Origin: Sulfomarinibacter sp963741385
Lineage (GTDB): Bacteria > Acidobacteriota > Thermoanaerobaculia > Thermoanaerobaculales > Sulfomarinibacteraceae
NCBI GenBank assembly: GCA_963741385.1
Contig: CAVUHO010000003.1
Location: 248,001-312,000, forward strand
Length of the DNA: 64,000 nucleotides
Reading direction: 5' to 3'
Numbering within the stretch: position 1 is the first letter of the stretch; each line of letters opens with the position of its first letter. Positions 8,819 to 15,825 of the stretch are shown piece by piece. The notes below the pieces were generated by a model that made no database searches, was not told where the DNA came from, and saw only the letters and a program-made list of their open reading frames with translations. A program made the translations under genes and the position numbers.

Positions 8819-9058
8819 ATGGCAACGGCGACGGTGAGGATTCCAGCGGAGAAGCGAGACATTCTGAGAATCATTGCGGGGATCGAGAGGACCGAAATGA
8901 AGGAGATCCTCTCCGGTCTCATCGACGAGTACATCGACCGGCACCGGGAGACGCTGGATCTCCTCTCCAAACCGGAGTGGGTCGAGATTATTACCCGCGG
9001 CAAGCGGGAGGTCGCGAACGGCGCCGAGGGCAGGGGACTCGATGAGTTGGCGGATTGA
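8819..9058 (+). CDS. ribbon-helix-helix-type antitoxin
   Basis: This 79-residue protein starts MATATVRIPAEKRDILRII and has a helix-rich N-terminal half compatible with a RHH DNA-binding fold (beta strand TVRIP, then two helices). Its charged C-terminus would wrap the toxin. It overlaps the toxin start by 17 bp, antitoxin first, the usual order. The two inverted repeats in its promoter are the likely binding sites. The family is assigned from size, context and the TVRIP strand, not from an extended motif. Confidence 0.65.
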   Translation: MATATVRIPAEKRDILRIIAGIERTEMKEILSGLIDEYIDRHRETLDLLSKPEWVEIITRGKREVANGAEGRGLDELAD

Positions 9059-9308
9059 GGTCAAACCGTCGGCCGAGAAGCAGTACCTGAAGCTCGACGC
9101 TGCGACTCGCAGGCGGATCAAGGCGACCCTCGGAGAGTTGGAGGGTTCAGAACAGCCGTTCCTCCACCCGCGGGTGCGACCCCTGACGGGGCAGCTCAAG
9201 GGGGACTACCGCGTGAGGGTCGGGGGGTGGCGGATCCTCCTGACTCCCGATCAGGATTCGAGAGTGCTCTTCGTCTACGCGATCCTTCCAAGAGGTGACG
9301 CGTACTGA
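9042..9308 (+). CDS. RelE/ParE-family toxin
   Basis: The 88-residue sequence opens MSWRIEVKPSAEKQYLKLD, the RelE/ParE beta-strand and helix start. It contains VRPLTGQLKGDYRVRVGGWRILLTP, the standard central region with the Arg-rich GDYRVR..WRIL segment, and ends YAILPRGDAY. Members cleave ribosome-bound mRNA or poison gyrase; the RVGGWRIL pattern is closer to the RelE ribonuclease group. It is translated from within the antitoxin gene. Confidence 0.82.
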   Translation: MSWRIEVKPSAEKQYLKLDAATRRRIKATLGELEGSEQPFLHPRVRPLTGQLKGDYRVRVGGWRILLTPDQDSRVLFVYAILPRGDAY

Positions 9309-9409
9309 GGTTGCGAATCTCCCCGGTCCCAGCGCGGCGATCGAACTACGGTGTAAGTGCAGACCCGCTGGTATACTCGACCACCTTTTACGTTTCGGGA
9401 AAAGAGGCC

Positions 9410-10252
9410 ATGCAAAAGACCGATGTCGAAACCTGCTTGTTGTGCGGCAGCGCGGATGCGAGCGTGGTCTGCGAATTTCCGGAGTTCACGTGGGTCCGGT
9501 GCGGATGCGGTCTGATCTATAAACGGGACGGGGCGGAGTTTGAGGTCGAGTATAACGAGGACTACTTCGTGGACCGCAAACACATCCGCCGGCTGTACAA
9601 CTCGCGGGAGGGGCGACGAGTCCGCAAGTCGCGGTCACAGATCCTTGACGTGCTCAACCACGTCGCGCCGGGTCCGCTGCTCGACCTCGGCTGTTCCCTT
9701 GGCTATACCCTTCAAGCGGCAAGTGATCTCGGCCTTGCTGCGACCGGTGTCGACATCAGCGAGCACGCCGTGACATTCTGCCGGGAGCGCGGTTTTCGAG
9801 CGGAGCTCGGCACGATCGACAAACTGCCGTTCCCGGACGCCGCTTTTCAACTGGTGATCGTGAAGCACGTGCTCGAGCACACCGCGAAGCCCCGCGAGGC
9901 GCTGAGGGAGATCGCGCGGGTGCTGCGGCCGGGCGGCGGGCTCTTCCTGGCCGTGCCTCACGGCGGCTACATCAAGGCGCGGGTCGATCCGACCACCTCC
10001 CGGCACTTCCGACCCGAGGTCCACGGCACCGAGCACTTCGTCTACTACGTTCCGGCGACGCTCGCCCGTCTGCTGCGCGAGGAGTCGTTCCTTCCGGTGG
10101 CGACGGCTCATCCCCAGCTTGTTCACCGCCGCGCGGGCGCTCTCCGCAAGGCGGCCGAGATCGCTATCGCGCCGCTGCGGTTCGTCGCACAACGGGCACG
10201 CTCCCTGGCCTCCCTCGACAAGGAGTTCTGGGTCACCGCCGTGCGCCTGTAG
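9410..10252 (+). CDS. class I SAM-dependent methyltransferase with N-terminal zinc ribbon
   Basis: From ATG 9410, preceded by AAAGAGG, the protein is 280 residues. The N-terminus CLLCGS...CGCGLIYK is a four-cysteine zinc ribbon seen in methyltransferases of surface-glycan clusters. PLLDLGCSLGYTLQAA near 85 is the SAM-binding motif I, GVDIS is the acidic end of strand 2, and VLEHTAKPREALREIARVLRPGG is the Methyltransf_11 post-motif. A longer in-frame start exists upstream at 9311 but lacks a ribosome-binding site. The substrate is unknown. A TATACT box lies at 9372-9377 without a clear -35. Confidence 0.82.
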   Translation: MQKTDVETCLLCGSADASVVCEFPEFTWVRCGCGLIYKRDGAEFEVEYNEDYFVDRKHIRRLYNSREGRRVRKSRSQILDVLNHVAPGPLLDLGCSLGYTLQAASDLGLAATGVDISEHAVTFCRERGFRAELGTIDKLPFPDAAFQLVIVKHVLEHTAKPREALREIARVLRPGGGLFLAVPHGGYIKARVDPTTSRHFRPEVHGTEHFVYYVPATLARLLREESFLPVATAHPQLVHRRAGALRKAAEIAIAPLRFVAQRARSLASLDKEFWVTAVRL

Positions 10253-10386
10253 TCTGCCACTCCCACCTGGGTCGAAACATCCATTTCAACCACGACCTCG
10301 CCTCCGTTGCGGGCTCGAGGTGTGCCAGACTGGCGGCGCGGTGCGACCGAATCTTCGTGCGCCGAATTTTGTCGGAGGTGATTCCC

Positions 10387-11268
10387 ATGGCGAAGGACAA
10401 AAGGAAGAAGAGCAAGAAGAAGAACAAGAACAAGGCGGAGCTCGAAACGCAACCGGTCGATGCTGGTAACTCCGCGAACGAGGGAGGGTCTCGACCCAAG
10501 ATGCGCCGCAAGGAATTCGAAAAGGCGCTCGAGCCCCTGCAGGTCGAACTGGTCAAGCTCCAGGAGTGGGTCAAGGTCAGCGGGGCCAAGATCTGCGTCG
10601 TGTTCGAGGGCCGCGATACGGCGGGCAAGGGCGGTGTCATCAAACGAATCACCGAACGGGTCAGCCCGCGGGTCTTTCGGGTCGTCGCCCTTTCGGCGCC
10701 AACCGACCGCGAGAAGTCCCAGATGTACTTCCAGCGCTATATGTTCCACTTGCCGGCGGCCGGTGAGGTCGTGCTCTTCGACCGCAGCTGGTACAACCGG
10801 GCCGGGGTCGAGCGGGTGATGGGGTTCGCGACGAAGCAGCAGGTTGACGAGTTCCTGGAGAATGCCCCGACGATCGAGAGGGCGATCATCCGATCCGGGG
10901 TCATTCTGATCAAGTACTGGCTCGAGGTGGACATGGCCGAGCAGGCCAGACGTTTCGAGGAGCGCAACACCGACGCCCGCAAGATCTGGAAACTCAGCCC
11001 GATGGACCTCGAAGCGCAGGCGCGCTGGTACGACTATTCGAGGGCGCGCGATGCGATGTTCGCTGCCACCGACACCTCGGAGTGCCCCTGGTACGTGGTG
11101 CCCTCGAACGACCAGCGTAGGGCCCGCCTGAACTGTATCTCCCACTTCTTGAGTCAGGTCCCTTACAAAGAGGTGCCACGCCAACCGATCAAGTTTCCCA
11201 AGGCCCAGGCCAGGGGGAAATACCGGGAACCGGACTGGCCGTTCAACCTCGTTCCCGAGCAGTATTGA
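10387..11268 (+). CDS. ppk2: polyphosphate kinase 2
   Basis: This 293-residue PPK2-family enzyme transfers phosphate between polyphosphate and nucleotides. Walker A GRDTAGKGG lies at about 75-83, the Walker B/lid segment DRSWYNRAGVERVMG near 132-146, and the C-terminal FPKAQARGKYREPDWP is family-typical. The start is set by GGAGGTG seven bases before ATG 10387. The first 35 residues are a lysine-rich tail (KDKRKKSKKKNKNK) that could bind the polyanionic substrate. It stands alone, transcribed with the flow of its neighbours. Confidence 0.9.
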   Translation: MAKDKRKKSKKKNKNKAELETQPVDAGNSANEGGSRPKMRRKEFEKALEPLQVELVKLQEWVKVSGAKICVVFEGRDTAGKGGVIKRITERVSPRVFRVVALSAPTDREKSQMYFQRYMFHLPAAGEVVLFDRSWYNRAGVERVMGFATKQQVDEFLENAPTIERAIIRSGVILIKYWLEVDMAEQARRFEERNTDARKIWKLSPMDLEAQARWYDYSRARDAMFAATDTSECPWYVVPSNDQRRARLNCISHFLSQVPYKEVPRQPIKFPKAQARGKYREPDWPFNLVPEQY

Positions 11269-11352
11269 GTCCCGGTCTGAAGCGGGCCATTTCCTGCTAC
11301 CCTCTGGCACGAATACGGGAGACGGGTGATTCCGCCTCCAGGAGGTGGTTTC

Positions 11353-13020
11353 GTGGCGGCTTCACGATCGGTCGCGTTTTGGATCGCTGTTCTTTTCACA
11401 GTTGGCGTAGCCCCGGCCGCCTTCGCCCAGGCCGCTGGGCCCGGCTCCGAGCCGGAAGTCAGCGAGCTGGCCGGGGAGACGCAGGTCCCCATGGCGCCGG
11501 TGACGATCGACGGCACGGTGCTTTTCAGCCTGCGCGGCGTCACGGCCCTGCCTGCGGAAGAGCGGGCCGCGCGCATTTCCAAAAGGATCGAAGGGGTGGC
11601 CCGCGACCCGGCCTTCGACCCCGCGAATCTGACGACCTCGGACGACGGAAACATCACCAAGATCATGGCCGGAGAGACCCTGATCCTGGGACTGGTCGAC
11701 GCCGACGCCCGAGTGGAAGGCGTCGGGCGCCGCGAGTTGGCGGTGGTCGTCAGCGATCGAATTCGAAAGTCGATCCAACAGTACCGAACCGACCGGCAGC
11801 CCGGAGCGATACGCGCTGGCGTGCTGAAGGCCTTCGGCGACACCGTGGTTCTGGTGCTCGGCCTTGCTTTCTTTTTGTGGCTCTGGCGACGCCTTGACGA
11901 CAAGCTCTCGGAGCGACTGAAGCGGCGTCTCAAGGCGATGGGCGTCGAATCGGTCCAGACCGGCAGCGCCGAACGGGCCGGAGATGCGCTGAGCGGTGGG
12001 CTGCGGGCCGTCCGTACAATGGTTCTCCTGGCGACGGCGTTCCTGTACTCGAACATGGTCCTCGGCCTGTTCCCCTGGACCCGCCCGATCCACGCCAAGC
12101 TGACGAGTTGGTTTCTCGACCCGCTGCGGGTCATGGGCCGCGGAGTGGTGGATGCCATCCCCGACCTCATCTTCCTGGCGATCCTCTTCCTCCTCCTGCG
12201 CTGGACGGTCGGGCTGATCCTGCTGTTCTTCAATGCGGTGGAGCGGGGTTCGGTGACCCTGGCAGGTTTCGACCCCGAGTGGGCGAGGCCCACCTTCAAG
12301 ATCGTGCGTCTTCTGGTGATCGCGCTCGGGGTCGTGGTGGCCTACCCCTACATCCCCGGGTCGAGCTCGTCGGCCTTCAAGGGGGTGTCGCTCTTCGCGG
12401 GTGTCATCTTCTCCCTCGGTTCGTCGTCGGTGATTTCGAACCTGATCGCCGGCTTCGCCATGACCTACCGGCGGGCATTCAGGGTCGGCGACCGCGTGAG
12501 GATTGGCGCTGTGGAGGGAGACATTGCCGAGGTCCGGCTCCAGGTGACCCACCTCAGGACTCCCAAAAACGAGGACGTGGTGATCCCGAACTCGATGATC
12601 CTGAATGGTGAGGTCACCAACTACAGCACGTTGGCGCGGTCCCGCGGTCTGATCCTCCACACCACCGTCGGTATCGGCTACGAGACCCCGTGGCGGCAGG
12701 TGGAGGCCATGCTGCTGATGGCCGCGGAACGGGTCGACGGCCTGCTGCGCGAACCCACGCCGTTTGTTCTCCAGAGGGCGCTCGGCGACTTCTGCGTGAC
12801 CTACGAGCTCAACGTCTACTGCAACCGCCCGCAGGCCATGCACGAACTCTACACCGAGCTCCACCGATCGATCCTCGACGTCTTCAACGAGTACGGGATC
12901 CAGATCATGACTCCGGCCTACGAGGGCGACCCCGAGCAGGCCAAGGTGGTACCCAGGGACCAGTGGTTCGCGGCGCCGGCGACGGCTCCGGCGGACGTCA
13001 GCGATCCCGAATCGAAGTGA
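11353..13020 (+). CDS. MscS-family mechanosensitive ion channel
   Basis: I choose GTG 11353, placed after CAGGAGGTGG, over the upstream GTG 11326. The 555-residue product has a cleavable signal (WIAVLFTVGVAPAAFAQA), a periplasmic N-terminal domain, about five membrane helices from residue 160 on, and the MscS core. The core is GVSLFAGVIFSLGSSSVISNLIAGFAMTY for the pore helix, then FRVGDRVRIGAVEGDIAEV and DVVIPNSMILNGEVTNYS for the beta domain. Such channels open on membrane tension during hypo-osmotic shock. Its TGA overlaps the next ATG. Confidence 0.9.
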   Translation: MAASRSVAFWIAVLFTVGVAPAAFAQAAGPGSEPEVSELAGETQVPMAPVTIDGTVLFSLRGVTALPAEERAARISKRIEGVARDPAFDPANLTTSDDGNITKIMAGETLILGLVDADARVEGVGRRELAVVVSDRIRKSIQQYRTDRQPGAIRAGVLKAFGDTVVLVLGLAFFLWLWRRLDDKLSERLKRRLKAMGVESVQTGSAERAGDALSGGLRAVRTMVLLATAFLYSNMVLGLFPWTRPIHAKLTSWFLDPLRVMGRGVVDAIPDLIFLAILFLLLRWTVGLILLFFNAVERGSVTLAGFDPEWARPTFKIVRLLVIALGVVVAYPYIPGSSSSAFKGVSLFAGVIFSLGSSSVISNLIAGFAMTYRRAFRVGDRVRIGAVEGDIAEVRLQVTHLRTPKNEDVVIPNSMILNGEVTNYSTLARSRGLILHTTVGIGYETPWRQVEAMLLMAAERVDGLLREPTPFVLQRALGDFCVTYELNVYCNRPQAMHELYTELHRSILDVFNEYGIQIMTPAYEGDPEQAKVVPRDQWFAAPATAPADVSDPESK

Positions 13021-14210
13021 TGGGTGAGGTAGTGGAACGCTCGTGGAGCTGCTATCCCGAGGGGATGCTGCCCACGCGACGCGCCTTTTTGAGGACGCTG
13101 GCGGCAGCTGCAGCCGCTGCCGGCGCCGGGATCGCCACGGCAGCCCAGGACGAAAGCGTTGTGGTGGTCGACGAGCCGATACCGGTCTTCCCCGCAGACG
13201 GCTTCCCGGCCGGGTCCGTACGTTTGAACTTCAACGAAAACCCGCTGGGTCCGTCGCCGAAGGCGATCACCGCGATCCTCGAGGACGGGTTTGGCCGCGC
13301 CAATCGTTACAACTTCATCGAGCCGCTGGTGGAGGCGATCGCACAGAACCACGGCGTGCCGAGCCGAAACGTCCTGGTCGGCTGCGGCTCCACCGAGTTC
13401 CTCCAGTTCGCCCCGTGGGCCTTCCTTGCAGACGGCGGCAGCCTCGTGCTGCCGACGCCGAGCTACGGATGGTCGGCCGGGGTCGCGGAGACCATGGGCC
13501 GGCTGGTCGTACGGGTGCCAATCGGTGTGAGCGGTGCGGTCGACGTCGCCCGCTTGAAGAAGGCTGTCCGTCCGGACACGCGCATCGTCTACGTCGCCAA
13601 CCCCAACAACCCGACCGGGGCCCATATCCGCGCCGCCGAGATCCTCGCCCTGATCGAGGCCCTGCCCCGGGGCGCGATCCTGATGGTGGATCAGGCCTAC
13701 CACGACTTCCTCGCTGATGCCGGCCGGACAATTGACCTCGTCCGGGACGGAGCGCCGGTGCTGGTCCTGCGCACGTTTTCCAAAGCGTACGGCCTGGCGG
13801 GGATCCGGCTCGGTTACGCCATCGGGCCGGACCCGGTGCTCGAGAGTCTCGGCACCGTGTGGTGGGGCGACCTCGGGATCAACACAGCGGCGCTGGTGGC
13901 CGGGCCGGCAGCCCTCGCCGATCGCGGTCATGTGCAGAACTACGTTGAGCAGGTCGATCGGGGCCTCGCGCAGCTTCGTTCCGGCCTCGAGGCCCTCGGC
14001 CTCAGGCCTTACCCACACCGCGCGCCGTTCCTGATGGTGGAGTGCGGCCGGCCGACGGATCCGGTCGTGCGATCGCTCCGCGAGCGGCGGGTCTTCATCC
14101 AGCCGGGGAGCAACTGGGACATGCCGACCCTCATCCGGGTCTCGGTGGGCACGGCCGCCGACAACCTGGCGTTCCTCGAAGCTCTGCGAGAGGTCCTGGC
14201 GCCAGCCTGA
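13020..14210 (+). CDS. Tat-exported histidinol-phosphate-aminotransferase-like enzyme
   Basis: The product (396 aa) carries a twin-arginine signal: TRRAFLRTL followed by an alanine-rich hydrophobic stretch and TAAQD. It is then a complete fold-type I aminotransferase. LNFNENPLGPSP, YVANPNNPTGA, MVDQAYHDF and FSKAYGLAGIRLGYAIG with the PLP lysine at about 255 match the HisC family. The ATG overlaps the mscS stop (TGATG), suggesting coupling. A HisC-like enzyme folded with PLP and exported to the periplasm is unlikely to serve histidine synthesis. Its substrate is unknown. Confidence 0.85.
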   Translation: MGEVVERSWSCYPEGMLPTRRAFLRTLAAAAAAAGAGIATAAQDESVVVVDEPIPVFPADGFPAGSVRLNFNENPLGPSPKAITAILEDGFGRANRYNFIEPLVEAIAQNHGVPSRNVLVGCGSTEFLQFAPWAFLADGGSLVLPTPSYGWSAGVAETMGRLVVRVPIGVSGAVDVARLKKAVRPDTRIVYVANPNNPTGAHIRAAEILALIEALPRGAILMVDQAYHDFLADAGRTIDLVRDGAPVLVLRTFSKAYGLAGIRLGYAIGPDPVLESLGTVWWGDLGINTAALVAGPAALADRGHVQNYVEQVDRGLAQLRSGLEALGLRPYPHRAPFLMVECGRPTDPVVRSLRERRVFIQPGSNWDMPTLIRVSVGTAADNLAFLEALREVLAPA

Positions 14211-14264
14211 GTGGGCGGATTGGCTCTGCATCTCGTGATAGGTGGAGAAAAGAATGAAGACTTG

Positions 14265-14392
14265 GAGACAATCTGATCGTCTGGCAGCCGCTCCAATTCC
14301 TGGTCGCGCAAGTGCACGACGTCATGACCCTGTTGTCTCAGATACTCTGCGGTGGAACGGGCAATACCCATGTCCAGGAGGAAGCGAATCAC
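14265..14392 (-). pseudogene. truncated DUF5615 PIN-like toxin
   Basis: The N-terminal 41 residues (IRFLLDMGIARSTAEYLRQQ, then DVVHLRDQELERLPDDQI) match DUF5615 proteins, toxin partners of DUF433 antitoxins. The GTG start overlaps the DUF433 stop (GTGA). After about 14265 homology is lost: the frame continues into sequence antisense to the aminotransferase gene and reaches a stop at 14009. The second half, with the catalytic aspartates of the PIN-like fold, is missing, so this toxin should be dead. Confidence 0.7.
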
Positions 14393-14622
14393 GCAGTCTC
14401 CGTGGCAGGGATGAAGAGATCATCCGAGGCCCAGGCCGCGTAGCGCAGGGCTTGCACGACATCCTCTTCCTCGAGGTCGGGATATTCAACGACGATCTCC
14501 GGAATTGTCATGCCGTTTGCAACGAGGTTGACGATCAACGACACCGAGATTCTCATGCCGCGGATGCACGCCTTCCCACCCAAGATGTTGGGGTCAAAGA
14601 TGATTCTGTCGAAACCGAGCAT
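14389..14622 (-). CDS. DUF433 antitoxin
   Basis: A 77-residue protein from ATG 14622, chosen because GGAGG lies 5 nt upstream; ATG 14634 is an alternative. It contains GGKACIRGMRISVSLIVNLV and YPDLEEEDVVQALRYAAW, the DUF433 hallmark (winged-helix antitoxin, VapB45-like). It precedes the truncated DUF5615 toxin with a 4-nt overlap. With the partner broken, it may persist as an orphan antitoxin. Confidence 0.8.
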   Translation of the reverse strand: MLGFDRIIFDPNILGGKACIRGMRISVSLIVNLVANGMTIPEIVVEYPDLEEEDVVQALRYAAWASDDLFIPATETA

Positions 14623-14794
14623 GGGAGCCTCCATCGACAGTATACGTGGTGTGATCGCGCGGGTGTCATTTTGAATTGAGGCACGGTGAGGGTGCCACCC
14701 ATCGGAGCCACCACGACAGGCGAGCGTTCCTCAACGCGTTTCGGGAGGTTGTGGCGTAATCTCTTCGTGAATAAGAACGGTGGAGGGCGCCGCG

Positions 14795-15778
14795 ATGTTG
14801 GTTCTGACCCATTCCCAGGTGCGCGAGCTGCTGCCGGTGCGGGACTGCATGGAGGTGGTGGAGGAGGCCCTGGCCGGCCTCGCCCGCGGCGAGGGCGTGC
14901 AGCCGCTGCGAGCAGGTTTTCTGCTGCCCGACCGGAGCGGCGTGCTGGCCTGGATGCCGGGATCGCTGGCGGCAGGGCAGGTCTTCGGGGTGAAAATCCT
15001 CAGCGTGGTGGAGAACCCGGGCGACCTCGGGGTCGACTCGCACCAGGGCGGGGTGATGATCTTCGACCCGGCCACCGGCGCGCCGCTGGCGCTGCTCGAG
15101 GCCGGCGCCATCACCGCCGTGCGGACGGCGGCCGTGTCCGCCCTCGCCACGGATCGCCTTGCCCGGCGGGACGCCTCTACTCTGGCGATCCTCGGCGCCG
15201 GCACCCAGGCGCGCTCGCACGTCGAGGCCATGCTCGCGGTCCGTCCCATCGAGCGGGTCAGGGTGTGGAGCCGCGATCCGGAAAAGGTCCAGGCCTTCGC
15301 TGAAGAGCAGGCGACCCGCCACGGCGTGGCCGTGGAGCCGGCTGCCAGCGTGCAGGCGGCGGTGGAAGGCGCCGACCTCGTCTGCACCACCACCTCGGCC
15401 AGCGAACCCGTGTTCTTCGGTCACATGATGGAGGACGGGATGCACGTCAACGCCGTCGGCGCCTCGATCCCGGAGTGGCGCGAGCTCGACACCGAGGCGG
15501 TCAAGCGAGCAGCGCTTTTCACCGACCGCCGCGAGTCGCTGGAGCACGAGGCCGGGGAGTACCGTCTCGCGCTCGAGGAGGGCGCCATCGGCCCCGACCA
15601 CCTGCAGGCCGAGCTCGGCGACGTGCTCATCGGCACCCACCCCGGCCGCACGTCGGATACCGAAATCACCCTCTTCCGGTCGCTCGGGCTGGCGGTGGAG
15701 GATGTGGCAGCCGGGTGGTTGGTCTACCGGCGTGCGCTGGAACGCGGCGTCGGCGCCCGGGTCGATCTCGGCGGGTGA
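14795..15778 (+). CDS. ornithine cyclodeaminase / mu-crystallin family protein
   Basis: ATG 14795 lies 8 nt after GGAGG. The 327-residue protein carries AITAVRTAAVSALATDRLAR, the NAD-binding LAILGAGTQARSHVEAM near 125-140, HVNAVGAS and the C-terminal FRSLGLAVEDVA. All are typical of the ornithine cyclodeaminase/alanine dehydrogenase (mu-crystallin) family, which acts on amino or imino acids with NAD(P). Exact substrates vary: ornithine to proline, ketimine reduction, or alanine. It converges on a kinase/PLP fusion that probably degrades an amino-acid alcohol, so a shared lysine or ornithine-type catabolic role is possible. Confidence 0.83.
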   Translation: MLVLTHSQVRELLPVRDCMEVVEEALAGLARGEGVQPLRAGFLLPDRSGVLAWMPGSLAAGQVFGVKILSVVENPGDLGVDSHQGGVMIFDPATGAPLALLEAGAITAVRTAAVSALATDRLARRDASTLAILGAGTQARSHVEAMLAVRPIERVRVWSRDPEKVQAFAEEQATRHGVAVEPAASVQAAVEGADLVCTTTSASEPVFFGHMMEDGMHVNAVGASIPEWRELDTEAVKRAALFTDRRESLEHEAGEYRLALEEGAIGPDHLQAELGDVLIGTHPGRTSDTEITLFRSLGLAVEDVAAGWLVYRRALERGVGARVDLGG

Positions 15779-15825
15779 ACCTGCCTCGGCAGCGGTCAGT
15801 CGCGAACTTGGCCCACCATCGCGTT

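Noticed and set aside
9372..9377. TATACT as promoter of the methyltransferase
   Set aside because: No acceptable -35 at 16-18 bp; kept only as a remark in the gene entry.
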